A stretch of DNA of 64,000 nt from Rhodospirillales bacterium. GTDB lineage: Bacteria > Pseudomonadota > Alphaproteobacteria > Acetobacterales > Acetobacteraceae. The notes beneath the pieces were generated by a model, which saw only the letters and a list, made by a program, of their open reading frames with translations, had not been told where the DNA came from and did not search any database. This document shows, one piece after another, positions 48,904 through 57,621 of the stretch. Each line of letters opens with the position of its first letter. Positions within the stretch are counted from its first letter, which is position 1. The stretch spans positions 20,417 through 84,416 of the forward strand of contig JANXSM010000096.1 of assembly GCA_025352665.1 (NCBI GenBank), given 5' to 3'. The position numbers were made by a program, and so were the translations under genes.

Positions 48904-50318
48904 GCGGCGTGGTCCAGATACAACTTCAGCAACAGGTTGCGCGCCACCGTGGCCCGGTAGGCGGCACTGGCCCGCATGTCCGAAAGCGGGGAGAAATCCT
49001 CCTCGATAGCAGCCATCGCACCCCTGATCGTGGCCTCATTCCACGGCCGGCCGAGCAAAGCCTGTTCGGCGGCGGGCGCCCGCGCTGGCACACCGGCCAT
49101 GCCGCCATAGGCAATGCGGATGTCGGCCACCCATCCGTCCGCGATGACAACCATAAACGCGCCACAGACCGCCGAAATATCCTGATCGGGACGCTTGCTT
49201 ACCTTGTTCACCGCCAGCACGGCACCCTCCAGCAAAATGGGGATGTCCATGCGCTCGATGAACTCGCCGGGTGCCAGCGCGGTATGGCGATACGCGAGGA
49301 AGAAGTCCTCGATCGGCAGTTCGCGCGTTACAACGCCGCGCCGCAACACCAGCCTGGCCCCGAGCGCCATCAACGCCGGTGGCATGTCGCCGATCGGCGA
49401 GCCGTTGGCGATATTACCGCCGATCGTGCCACTGTTGCGCACCTGCACGGAGCCGATCCGCCGCACCAATTCGCCGAGCGCCGGATGCAGCCCGGCCAGA
49501 ACGGCCATCGCGTCGGTGTAGCAGACGCCCGCCCCGATGCGCAGGACGCCACCGTCGGTCGTAAGCTCACGCAGTTCGGCCACGCCACCGATCGCGATCA
49601 CAGCGTCGAGTTCGCGGAACTGTTTGGTCACCCAAAGCACGACATCGGTGCCGCCGGCCAGGATCACCGCCTCGGGATACGCTTCGACCAACGCCGCCAG
49701 GGTGGCCAGGCTGTCCGGCGCCCAGAACCGTCGCCCGCCATGGCGCAATGCCAGAGGCCCTTTCGGCAGAGCGGCCAGCACTGCCAGTGTGGTTGCCTCC
49801 GCCTCGGTGAACTGGTCGTCCACCGGCGCTGCGCAGACATCCAATGTCGCGTCCGCAATGGAACGATAGCCGGTGCAGCGGCACAGATTACCGGCGAGCA
49901 GCGTATCGACCGCCCCACGATCCACTACTGGCGCAGTGTGAGCGGCTGCGAACATCGCCATCACGAAACCCGGCGTACAGAAGCCGCACTGGCTGGCGTG
50001 GTAGGTCACCATCGCCTGCTGCACCGGATGCAGCGCCCGCTCAGCCAGATGCTCCACCGTGATAAGCTGTTTTCCGTCCAGGGCGGGCAGGAACAGGATG
50101 CAGGCGTTCATCGCCCGGTAGCGCAGGCCGGCACCCACCGTCTCAGCCAACACCACCGTGCAAGCGCCGCAATCGCCTTCCGCACAGCCTTCCTTGGTGC
50201 CACAAAGCCCGGCCTTGCCGCGCAGCCATTCGAGCACGGTCATGGTCGGATCAGCACCGCGGATCTCGCGCGGCGCGTGGCCCAACAGAAACGAGACACT
50301 GTCGCGGGCATCGGTCAT
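48900..50318 (-). CDS. xdhA: xanthine dehydrogenase FeS/FAD subunit
   Basis: 472 residues. N-terminal [2Fe-2S] domains (GTKEGCAEGDCGACTVV; CGFCTPGF; CRCTGYRSI) are fused to an FAD-binding domain (ILAGGTDVVLWVTKQ; IGGNIANGSPIGDMPP) and a CO_deh_flav_C domain. It passes electrons from the molybdenum site to NAD+. It heads the xdh operon and is divergent from the truncated TetR gene across 148 bp, where the control region should lie. Confidence 0.98.
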   Translation of the reverse strand: MTDARDSVSFLLGHAPREIRGADPTMTVLEWLRGKAGLCGTKEGCAEGDCGACTVVLAETVGAGLRYRAMNACILFLPALDGKQLITVEHLAERALHPVQQAMVTYHASQCGFCTPGFVMAMFAAAHTAPVVDRGAVDTLLAGNLCRCTGYRSIADATLDVCAAPVDDQFTEAEATTLAVLAALPKGPLALRHGGRRFWAPDSLATLAALVEAYPEAVILAGGTDVVLWVTKQFRELDAVIAIGGVAELRELTTDGGVLRIGAGVCYTDAMAVLAGLHPALGELVRRIGSVQVRNSGTIGGNIANGSPIGDMPPALMALGARLVLRRGVVTRELPIEDFFLAYRHTALAPGEFIERMDIPILLEGAVLAVNKVSKRPDQDISAVCGAFMVVIADGWVADIRIAYGGMAGVPARAPAAEQALLGRPWNEATIRGAMAAIEEDFSPLSDMRASAAYRATVARNLLLKLYLDHAA

Positions 50319-50466
50319 GAGAAAATTTGCGCCGGACGTTCAGGATTTTGCAATATTGTTATGCCGAAGCCCCGAAAGCCTCGTCAATTCGAAAACCTGA
50401 GCAGCAAGACCGGTTTGATCGCATCAACTGCCGAGGCACGACATTCGATGACTGAAAACGCAGCGT

Positions 50467-50742
50467 ATGCTCCAAACCGCATCTGACATTGCCCAAAATG
50501 TCGGCAGCATTCGCAAAGGCACTATCAAGAAGGTTCTGCTCGCGGCAGAGCGCGTCTTCGGCAGGCGCGGTTTCGCCGGCAGCACCATTGCGGAAATCGT
50601 CCGGCAAGCCGGGTTGCCGAAAGCCAACTTGCATTACTATTTCGGCACCAAGGACCGGCTCTATCAGGCAGTGCGCGAAGGCATTATTAGATGCCTGATA
50701 ACCTCGCATATCATACCAACCCGACTTGAGGTTGACACATGA
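50467..50742 (+). pseudogene. TetR-family regulator, truncated
   Basis: 91 codons. Residues 17-73 are a good TetR helix-turn-helix (KKVLLAAERVFGRRGFAGST, IAEIVRQAGLPKANLHYYF, TKDRLYQAVREG), resembling RutR-type regulators. The ligand-binding domain of about 130-150 residues is absent: after about residue 73 the sequence turns into unrelated DNA and stops inside the MITE-like element at 50711-50864. It stands divergent from xdhA and was probably the regulator of purine catabolism. It is either inactive or a bare DNA-binding domain. Confidence 0.85.
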
Positions 50743-50864
50743 AGGATGTGTCGATGGCGACTTGGCATGAGTTCATACTTTGCGCGCCGCCGCCGGCCAG
50801 CCCGGCGCGCGATAACAGCCCACTTTGTTGCTGGAAGAGTCAGTATCAAGACAGGTGGATATTA
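50711..50864. mobile_element. MITE-like insertion with palindromic repeat, copy 2
   Basis: A non-coding stretch of about 154 bp. Its left end (50711-50734, TCATACCAACCCGACTTGAG...) and the complement of its right end (TAATATCCACCTGTCTTGAT...) resemble each other and the arms of the palindrome at 32493-32545. Positions 50812-50864 align without gaps to the reverse complement of that palindrome (42 of 53 identical by hand). It interrupts the TetR gene and ends at the stop codon of uraH. TATTAG(A/C)TGCC at 50685-50695 and 50860-50870 may be a target duplication, but the right copy is part of uraH. Confidence 0.6.
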
Positions 50865-51176
50865 GCTGCCGCGATAGGTGGAATAGCCGAAGGGCGACAG
50901 CAGGAGCGGCACGTGGTGATGCGACGTGGCATCGCTCACCACGAAGCGGATCGGGATCACATCGTAGAACCCACCGGGCTTCCATTCGCCAACATGAAAA
51001 AACAGCTCGTAGATGCCGGTCACAAGCGTATCCAGCAGCGGCCGGTCGCTTCGGCCATCGGCGTTGGTCACGTATCGCCCGAGCGAGATGCCGTCGCGCG
51101 ACAAGGTGAACACCATTCCCGCCGCCGGGCGGCCAGATGCGGTGTCCAGCACATGGGTCGACAGACCGCCGCTCAC
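50862..51176 (-). CDS. uraH: 5-hydroxyisourate hydrolase (transthyretin-like)
   Basis: 104 residues, second step of urate breakdown. The family core is intact: [14 protein letters not shown] with the active-site His, a conserved Arg in [27 protein letters not shown] with the C-terminal YRGS tetrapeptide. The start is GTG at 51176 with GAGGGA upstream; the longer frame overlaps puuD and has no homology. It follows puuD by 10 bp, so the two are co-transcribed. Confidence 0.97.
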   Translation of the reverse strand: MSGGLSTHVLDTASGRPAAGMVFTLSRDGISLGRYVTNADGRSDRPLLDTLVTGIYELFFHVGEWKPGGFYDVIPIRFVVSDATSHHHVPLLLSPFGYSTYRGS

Positions 51177-51186
51177 TGAGAATCCC

Positions 51187-52374
51187 TCATGGGCCTTTCG
51201 CTCCTGCCTCGAACCAGCGGCCGATCGCCTGGCGCTCGGCCTCGGTGATTTCGGTGATGTTGCCGAGCGGCATGGCACGCGCCGTCACCGCCTGGGCGTA
51301 AATCAGCTTCGCCTGGCCGACGATCTGAGCCGGGGTATCGAACATGATGTTCTTCGGCGGCTGGGCGAACGCTGCAAAGCTCGGCTGGGCCGCGTGGCAG
51401 GTGTGGCAACGGGCGTTGATGATGTCATGCAATTCGGCGAAGCCCACCGCGTGGCCGGTCGAAGCCCCAGGCGCTGTAAGGGCCGAGACCGCGATGATGC
51501 CGAGGATGGGCACGGCTGCCGCGGGCCACAGCCGCCAGTCCGGCTTGGCGCCGGTGTGTAGCACGTTGAACCAATGGCGCACGAAGAACGCCGCCACGAA
51601 CACGCAGGCCAGTACCAGCCAGTTCCAGCGCGACTGATAGGTGAAGGCGTAGTGATTGCTCAACATCGTGAACAGCACCGGCAACGTCAGGTAGTTGTTG
51701 TGCAGCGAGCGCTGCTTGGCAATGAACCCTAGCATTGGGTCTGGCGCCTGCCCCGCCAGCAGCGACTTCACCACTTTGCGTTGGTTGGGGATGATGATCA
51801 TCAGCACGTTCGCCGCCATGATCGTGCCCACCAGCGCGCCCACCTGGATGAATGCGCCGCGCCCGCTGAACAGCCGCGAATAGGCGAAGGCCACCGCGAT
51901 CAGCAGCCCAAACCCGACCACGGCGAGGTTGCGGGTGCTCTGGCCGATCCGGCTGCGGCACAGCGCGTCGTAGACGATCCAGCCCAGGATCAGCGAAGTG
52001 AGTGCGATGATGACAGCGGTATCCGGCGTCATGGCCCGCACGGAGGGGTCGATCAAATAGAGCGAGGCATTAAAATAATACACCAGCACCAGCAGCAGGA
52101 AGCCGAAAATCCAGGTGCCATAGGCTTCCCATTTGAACCAGGTCAGCTCCGCCGGCATGAACTCCGGCGCCACCGCGAATTTCTGCATCTGGTAGAAACC
52201 GCCGCCATGCACCTGCCAGGCCTCGCCCTTCACGCGGGCGTCGAGCCGCGGGTTCGACTTCAGGCTGGCGTCCAACGCGATGAAATAGAACGAGGAGCCG
52301 ATCCAGCAGGTCGCGGCGATGACATGGGTCCAACGAACCAGGAGTTCCAGCCAGTCGAGCAACAGGGCGACCAA
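51187..52374 (-). CDS. puuD: membrane-bound urate hydroxylase PuuD
   Basis: 395 residues. Eight or so membrane helices (start [21 protein letters not shown], with conserved histidines) are followed by a C-terminal cytochrome c-type domain with CHTCH near residue 320 and an axial Met in [11 protein letters not shown]. This is the cofactor-independent-of-O2 alternative to uricase: it oxidises urate to 5-hydroxyisourate and feeds electrons to the respiratory chain. The start is TTG at 52374, placed 5-6 bp after GGAGGA. Confidence 0.95.
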   Translation of the reverse strand: MVALLLDWLELLVRWTHVIAATCWIGSSFYFIALDASLKSNPRLDARVKGEAWQVHGGGFYQMQKFAVAPEFMPAELTWFKWEAYGTWIFGFLLLVLVYYFNASLYLIDPSVRAMTPDTAVIIALTSLILGWIVYDALCRSRIGQSTRNLAVVGFGLLIAVAFAYSRLFSGRGAFIQVGALVGTIMAANVLMIIIPNQRKVVKSLLAGQAPDPMLGFIAKQRSLHNNYLTLPVLFTMLSNHYAFTYQSRWNWLVLACVFVAAFFVRHWFNVLHTGAKPDWRLWPAAAVPILGIIAVSALTAPGASTGHAVGFAELHDIINARCHTCHAAQPSFAAFAQPPKNIMFDTPAQIVGQAKLIYAQAVTARAMPLGNITEITEAERQAIGRWFEAGAKGP

Positions 52375-52455
52375 TGCATCCTCCTTCGGCTTGCCGCGGG
52401 AGTATGCGTTTCGTTCTCCGGAGGCAAGCCGGGCGTGGCAAATGCCAGGCCAGAC

Positions 52456-54495
52456 CTACTCGCTACGGAAACTGGGCCGAACCAGCTTCACTGCCGCGAT
52501 GGCGTAACCGGCAACTGCGGTGCTGCCGAACAGCCGCACGAGATAGCCGCGCCGCCAGGGCGCCTGCTGATAACCGGACAGATGGCGCTTCGGCGCCGTC
52601 AGCAGATCGAGCAGGCTCGGTGCCTTGGCGATGTGCTGGCCGCGTTCGGTGGCACCGAAACCGTCGACCTGGAAAAGATCACCGATATCCGTCGCCTCGC
52701 GCGGGGTGGGCGAGAACAACAGCCGCTGCAAGGACGGCAACACCGAGGGGATGTCGATCGGTATTGGCGGCAGGCCGCCAAATGCTGCGATGTAGCGATC
52801 GATGAAGGCCAGAGCCGCCTCCTGAATCCGCCCGGCAGCGCTCGAATAGCCAGCCGTCACCGTGCTGCCTTGCGGCTGCAGGATCGCCTCGATGTGCCCG
52901 TCGGCAGCCTGCTCATACCCAAGCACCGAGCCGTGCGGTGCCGTGAACAGGAGTTCCAGGATCGCCCATTGGCTTTTGGTGATGTGGAAGCGCTCGAACG
53001 GCTCGCCCGCGTTGACGAACCAGCCAAGCGTGGCATTCGCCAGCACCGGCGTTGTCGTTACCCTTGGGTTGGTGCCGAAATAGAAGCCGCCCACGTCAGC
53101 GGACCGTCCCATCCTCTGCAGTATCTCGACGAAGGCCTTCTGCAACGAGCCGTGCCAGCCGATATCGATGATCGCGAGCCGACCAGCCAGGGCACCCTCC
53201 TGCGCCAGATATCGCTCGAACAACACGCGCTCGCGATGCGCCACCGCCAGAATCTCGGGTTCAAGCTCCATCAGCACCGCACGCAAGGCGGCCTGCTTCT
53301 CGTCATTGTCGATCGTGGTCAGCAGATCGAGCCCGTGCGCCGCCACCACCGACGCGCAATGTTCTGGCGAGAGCCCGATCCGGCTGAGGAATTCATGCAC
53401 CGGCAGGCTGGTGAAGTTGCCTGCCAGAAACTGCAATTCCTCCGGCCCGATGCGCTCGATGGCAGGAAGCACGATGCTGCGGCGAGACACCATGAAGTAG
53501 GTTGTGGGCGGCGGAGCCTCCACCAGCGGGGGCAGACGGTCATAGGCCGCCTTCACGATCCGACCATCTCTGGCACAGAACAGCAGGCGGTCCGGCTGAA
53601 ACACGGCCATTTGCTGATGCAGCCATTGGGCAAACCCGAGATACACGGGTCCGGCCACCTGCTGGCCGATCGCGCCCCAGGTGGTGCTCGCCCCCAGGCT
53701 TGCCGGAACGCCTTGCAGCAGTGAGCGCATGATCCGTTGCTCTGCCGGAAGGCTGCGATCCACCACTGGGCGAGAGCGCCGCAGTCGCGGGCGATACCAC
53801 AGCCCATTCCAGCCGAAGCGGCGCGCCTGCACCACATCGGCCCAGGGATTGTCGCCGATATGCCAGATCGAGGCGGGCTCGAGTGCCAGGATGCGCGCGA
53901 GTTCGCCGAACAGACCACCCTCGCCCTTGGCGATGCCATACGCGCTCGACACATGCACTTCGAGCGTCCCAGAATACCCCCGGGCCGCCAACATGGAGGT
54001 AACCGTGTCGGTGTCGAGATAAGTGTCGGACACGAAAGCCACCCTTGTGCCCACCGCCTGCAACGCCTGATGCAGCGACAGGATATCGGGATTGGCGAAG
54101 CATACGTCCGCCTCGGCCGCCACCTCCTCGTGGCGCAGCGCCTCCAGCAGCGCGGGTTCATAGGCATCGCCGAACCCGGCATAGATCTCCCGCAGCGTCA
54201 CCTCGTAACGCCCGGCGAGCCTTGCGATCTCACGGGAGCGGTGTTCGGCGCTCCGGCGCGCCCGCTTGAACGCATCGATGTCGAGATCCTGGCCGGTCCG
54301 CGTCCGCACTCGCAGCGCGATCAGGGAGAACACGTCGTCCGGTTGCGCCACGCTGCGCAGCAGAGCAGTGTCAAAGACATCCAGCGTGACCAAAGCTGCA
54401 CGTGAAAAGCAAGGTCGCGACCGCGCATCGGCCGCCCGGCGCAGCCTATATGGCAAAGCCATTGCTATCGTACGCACATCGTCGATGCGCGACAT
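52456..54495 (-). CDS. HAD-type hydrolase fused to an uncharacterised surface-polysaccharide domain
   Basis: 679 residues from the ATG at 54495. The N-terminal third is a HAD domain: motif I DVFDT with Asp39 and Asp42, SDTYLD, a lysine in GIAKGEGG, and HIGDNPWADV. The rest (about 260-679) contains LLFCARDGRIVKAAYD, YFMVSRRSIVLPAI, and IIDIGWHGSLQKAF, a pattern I associate with proteins in rhamnan/O-antigen and EPS clusters. No signal peptide. It lies at the edge of the EPS region. The chemistry is unknown; removal or transfer of phosphate on a glycan precursor is a guess. Confidence 0.85.
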   Translation of the reverse strand: MSRIDDVRTIAMALPYRLRRAADARSRPCFSRAALVTLDVFDTALLRSVAQPDDVFSLIALRVRTRTGQDLDIDAFKRARRSAEHRSREIARLAGRYEVTLREIYAGFGDAYEPALLEALRHEEVAAEADVCFANPDILSLHQALQAVGTRVAFVSDTYLDTDTVTSMLAARGYSGTLEVHVSSAYGIAKGEGGLFGELARILALEPASIWHIGDNPWADVVQARRFGWNGLWYRPRLRRSRPVVDRSLPAEQRIMRSLLQGVPASLGASTTWGAIGQQVAGPVYLGFAQWLHQQMAVFQPDRLLFCARDGRIVKAAYDRLPPLVEAPPPTTYFMVSRRSIVLPAIERIGPEELQFLAGNFTSLPVHEFLSRIGLSPEHCASVVAAHGLDLLTTIDNDEKQAALRAVLMELEPEILAVAHRERVLFERYLAQEGALAGRLAIIDIGWHGSLQKAFVEILQRMGRSADVGGFYFGTNPRVTTTPVLANATLGWFVNAGEPFERFHITKSQWAILELLFTAPHGSVLGYEQAADGHIEAILQPQGSTVTAGYSSAAGRIQEAALAFIDRYIAAFGGLPPIPIDIPSVLPSLQRLLFSPTPREATDIGDLFQVDGFGATERGQHIAKAPSLLDLLTAPKRHLSGYQQAPWRRGYLVRLFGSTAVAGYAIAAVKLVRPSFRSE

Positions 54496-54590
54496 CAGCC
54501 AGCCGCCTTGGGACGGCCGACGGGCGGCATACCCCGCCGGGCCTGGGCGCCGGTCGCGAGTTCGTTGAGATTCGCCATCGACTCGCGCAT
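54495..54590 (-). CDS. possible 31-residue ORF coupled to the HAD-fusion gene
   Basis: MRESMANLNELATGAQARRG... ends in a TGA that shares its last base with the ATG of the downstream 679-residue gene (TGATG), the typical form of translational coupling. The frame stays open upstream without another ATG (it can be read from about 54680). It may be a leader peptide or the tail of a decayed gene. The ribosome site is weak. Confidence 0.3.
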   Translation of the reverse strand: MRESMANLNELATGAQARRGMPPVGRPKAAG

Positions 54591-54699
54591 CAGTTGCCCC
54601 GTCCGTTGCCCCGGTAACAATGACGCTGGCCCGGCCCACGGGTTCCAACGCCCACTGATTGGTTGCGGATCATGCCTCTATCCGGCACAGCCGCACGAC

Positions 54700-54905
54700 A
54701 GAATCACGTGCAGACAAAAGTAAATTTTGGTAATTCATCGATTTGGAAAGAATTTTTTTGTACATTGTTGGACAATACATGGTGCGCTTTGGACATCTTT
54801 CTAACAAAAAACCCAGTCCTACCCCATTATTTCTGCAATTCACAAGCCATAACTCGCAAATGTGTTTATGAAAATTTCGTTTATTCTATTATCAACTGAT
54901 TCTAC
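54700..54905. promoter_or_regulatory. AT-rich intergenic control region
   Basis: The 385 bp between the HAD-fusion gene leader and the Crp-type gene include about 200 bp that are mostly A and T, in sharp contrast to the GC-rich surroundings. There are runs such as GAATTTTTTTG and AACAAAAAACCC, and a short dyad ATTGT-TGG-ACAAT (about 54763-54775). No ORF is supported. It probably holds divergent promoters and binding sites for nucleoid proteins or the adjacent Crp/Fnr-type regulator. Alternatively it is a small island of foreign DNA. Confidence 0.6.
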
Positions 54906-54975
54906 TCGCCAAACTGGCAACCGGATGCACGACGGCGCTCCAGCCGCCGGTGACTTCAACGAATGAGGAGTATTG

Positions 54976-55734
54976 ATGGGCGCTATTCAGTGGTCGAACC
55001 GATCAAGCCCGATCCTGCACGCGCTGAGCGCTTTCGCGTCGCTGGCACCGCACGAGCTGGACCTCATCGCCGAGCAGGTCTTGTTCACCCGCTTCGACGC
55101 TCCTCTGACCGAGCTGCACGCAGCCGGTGACAGTGCCAACCAGCGCATCCTGCTGTCCGGCTGGGCCTGCCGGCAGCGCATGCTGCCGGATGGTCGACGG
55201 CAGATCATCAACCTGATTGTGCCAGGCGATATCATCGGACCGCGCCAGCGCCCTGCGATTCCGGCCGCCAGCGCGACAGTGGCGTTAACCGATGTGGAAA
55301 CGTCTGATGCAAGCAATCTGCTCGCGGCGGCCGAGCAGCAGGATTACCCGGGCCTGCGCAAGGCGCTGCATGCGGCGGCGGCATTGGAGGAGTTCTTCTC
55401 GCGTGAGCAGATCGTCCGCCTCGGCCGACAGACCGCGCACGAGCGCATGGTCCATCTCATGCTGGAACTGCGACTACGCCTAGCCGCCGCGGGCCTTGGC
55501 AGCGCCGACAGCTTTCCGATGCCGCTGACCCAGGAGGTGATCGCAGACGTGCTCGGCGTCAGCGCGGTGCACGCCAATCGCACGCTGCAGCAGGTACGCC
55601 GCGAAGGACTGCTGGAGCTGCGGCGCGGGCGCGTGCGCATTCTGCAGCCAGAACTGATGGAAAGCATCGCCAACTGGACCCTGACCACCACCGGCACCAA
55701 CACGCCGCAGCCGGTGTCGGACTGGCAGGGTTAG
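54976..55734 (+). CDS. Crp/Fnr-family transcriptional regulator
   Basis: 252 residues. An N-terminal cyclic-nucleotide-binding-like domain (LLSGWACRQRMLPDGRRQIINLIVPGDIIG) is joined by a long helix (FFSREQIVRLGRQTAHERMVHLML) to an HTH_Crp domain (LTQEVIADVLGVSAVHANRTLQQVRREGLLEL). The ATG at 54976 follows GAGGAG by 5 bp. No FNR-type cysteine cluster. Placed at the edge of the EPS genes and behind an AT-rich control region, it probably regulates them. Confidence 0.93.
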   Translation: MGAIQWSNRSSPILHALSAFASLAPHELDLIAEQVLFTRFDAPLTELHAAGDSANQRILLSGWACRQRMLPDGRRQIINLIVPGDIIGPRQRPAIPAASATVALTDVETSDASNLLAAAEQQDYPGLRKALHAAAALEEFFSREQIVRLGRQTAHERMVHLMLELRLRLAAAGLGSADSFPMPLTQEVIADVLGVSAVHANRTLQQVRREGLLELRRGRVRILQPELMESIANWTLTTTGTNTPQPVSDWQG

Positions 55735-55794
55735 ACCGTGATGACCGAAGGTGGAACTACCGAAAGGTCTGAATCACGCGATAAAACAAGGAGC

Positions 55795-55840
55795 TAGAGC
55801 GGGACTAATTACGTCGCCAATCAGGCGTGATCCCGCTCTA
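55795..55840. terminator. long palindrome / terminator-like repeat
   Basis: Arms TAGAGCGGGA (55795-55804) and TCCCGCTCTA (55831-55840) pair perfectly; the loop holds an inner CGCC/GGCG hairpin (55815-55818 with 55824-55827). It sits between the convergent Crp-type gene and the one-TM protein. It can act as a bidirectional terminator. TAGAGCGGG-type palindromes are, from memory, often dispersed through alphaproteobacterial genomes. Confidence 0.55.
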
Positions 55841-55854
55841 AGCCGCCGAACGGC

Positions 55855-56028
55855 TTACAGCAGCCACCAGGCGCCAAGCACAAGCAGCCACAGACAAACC
55901 CCGATCAGCAGCCCGATCACCACACCACGGGCCGGGCGCAGGGCATCCGCCGCCGTCAAGACTGGCGGCGGTGATGCATTGACCTGCTCCTGGGTATCGG
56001 TTGCGGCATCAGATGTCGGCGGCTGCAT
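55855..56028 (-). CDS. 57-residue one-TM membrane protein
   Basis: MQPPTSDAATDTQEQ... a polar, proline-containing N-terminal half and a single C-terminal membrane helix (GVVIGLLIGVCLWLLVLGAW). The ATG at 56028 has AGGCG upstream and seems better than the ATG at 56115. No family recognised. It lies 93 bp downstream of the beta-barrel gene in the same direction, so it may be made with it. Confidence 0.6.
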   Translation of the reverse strand: MQPPTSDAATDTQEQVNASPPPVLTAADALRPARGVVIGLLIGVCLWLLVLGAWWLL

Positions 56029-56121
56029 GTTTTGCGCCTGGCTGGAACGGCTGGACCAAATTCTGGACCAGCCTACAGACGCACTCGGCACGACGCCATC
56101 GGCTTGCCCTGGCATGTGCGC

Positions 56122-57462
56122 CTACAAAGCCAGGCGCAGCTGCACCAGGAACCGGTTGTCCGTGTAGCCGGACCCGAAAACCTGGTTGGTGATAACGCCA
56201 AGGTTTCCGGTGCCGCTCGACGTACGCTGGGTGAAATCGTAGGTGCCCACCAGCCGCATGTTGCGGTTCATCAGCCAGGTTGCCCCGGTGCCGAGGGTGA
56301 ACAGTTCCTGATGGCCCTGCCCCTTGTTGTAGTCGTCGATCAGGTAGGCGCCGTTCGCCTGCAGGATCACGTTGCGCAACAGTTCGTGATCCACTCGCAG
56401 CCCGACCGCAGTTTCGGTGAAACCCACCGTCGTCTCGTCCGCTGAATCCTGGATGTGCCGTGTTGCGCTGGCGGTCACGGTGGTAAGACCGGTCGGGTTC
56501 CAGATCACCTGCGCCTCCACCACCGGCGACTGGATGCTTTTGATCCTGCGGTCGGTGAAGGTGCGGCTTTCATAACCAGCCAGCAGGCGGTAGCGCCACA
56601 AGCTGCCTTCGACGAAGTCGAGACCAGCTAGCACCGTGACGTCGTTGAAGTCGCGCTTGGGGCTGCCGAGCACCTGGTTGCGATAACTTGCGACCGTGTC
56701 GCGCACCACCACCACCAGGTTGCGCTGCGGAGCCAGCTCGTAGCCCAAGGTCACAGCGGGATCGACGGTGATCCGGTTCCGATAGGTCTGCAGATACTGC
56801 TTTCCATTGACCGTGCCGTTGTCGAATTCGTAGTTGGACACGCCCAAGGTCGGCTGAATGAACACGCGGCTGAACATCGCGCGGTAGCCGAGGCGGACGG
56901 TGTCGACCCGATACGGCAGCGCCCGGTCGAGATTGGGCACGTCGAGGTCACGCAGTGTCTGGTTCAGGCTGAGATGCTCGTAGGCGACCAGGCCGGTGTC
57001 GCGACCGAACTGGTGGGTGGCGCCGATCCCCGCCGTCCAGTTGGTGTAGGACTGGCCGTCCTGCTGCGGATAGCGGTTGTCGTCGCCTGTGAGCTGGGCA
57101 TAGCCGGTGGTGTCGGAATGGTCGTAATCGGCGCGCACCCGCGCGTTGGTGCCAACCAGCACGCTGCCCTTGGCCTTCGAGCCGCCCAGCACGTTGTCCT
57201 CGTAACCCAGTGTCTCGCGCAGTTCGGGGCGGATGGTCACCTCGCCCACGCGAATGCCGAGGCTGTCGTATTCCGGCCGCTGGCGGGAGGCGACGGTCAC
57301 GCCCGGTTCGACACCGATGCCAGGAATATCGTTGGTAATGTACTGATCCAACAGCCGTTGCGCATGCGCGGCTGGAACGGCCCCCGTCAGACCTGCCACA
57401 AAGGCTGCAACTGCCGTCGACCGACGACCGCAAAACGAAGGCAGCCTGTTCTTGGCGCTCAA
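56122..57462 (-). CDS. outer-membrane beta-barrel protein of the EPS locus
   Basis: 446 residues. Signal peptide ending AHA-Q, then a long run of amphipathic strands (RVRADYDHSDTTGYAQL, YRVDTVRLGYRAMFSRVFI, TVTASATRHIQDSADETTVG) ending in the outer-membrane signal LRLAL with a terminal hydrophobic residue. This is the BBP2_2-type barrel found in acetan, gellan and related EPS clusters, thought to take part in export. The start is TTG at 57462, since GGAGGA stands 6 bp upstream and the signal peptide begins there; the ATG at 57528 lacks a ribosome site. Confidence 0.88.
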   Translation of the reverse strand: MSAKNRLPSFCGRRSTAVAAFVAGLTGAVPAAHAQRLLDQYITNDIPGIGVEPGVTVASRQRPEYDSLGIRVGEVTIRPELRETLGYEDNVLGGSKAKGSVLVGTNARVRADYDHSDTTGYAQLTGDDNRYPQQDGQSYTNWTAGIGATHQFGRDTGLVAYEHLSLNQTLRDLDVPNLDRALPYRVDTVRLGYRAMFSRVFIQPTLGVSNYEFDNGTVNGKQYLQTYRNRITVDPAVTLGYELAPQRNLVVVVRDTVASYRNQVLGSPKRDFNDVTVLAGLDFVEGSLWRYRLLAGYESRTFTDRRIKSIQSPVVEAQVIWNPTGLTTVTASATRHIQDSADETTVGFTETAVGLRVDHELLRNVILQANGAYLIDDYNKGQGHQELFTLGTGATWLMNRNMRLVGTYDFTQRTSSGTGNLGVITNQVFGSGYTDNRFLVQLRLAL

Positions 57463-57621
57463 TGAATATCCTCCAAGCGAAACGTGATGCGAATCCGCGA
57501 GCGCTCGAACCACGCTCGCGTCATGCAAGAAGTACTACGCCGCGGGAACCTCCGGGTTCGAAACGGATTTACCTGCAGTTTCTGGCATCAGTTGCCATTT
57601 CATAGCGGGAGCACGGCCAAC

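Noticed and set aside
50739..51179. Plus-strand frame starting MKDVSMATWHEF, considered as a transposase start
   Set aside because: It runs from the MITE-like element into the antisense of uraH and has no transposase motif.
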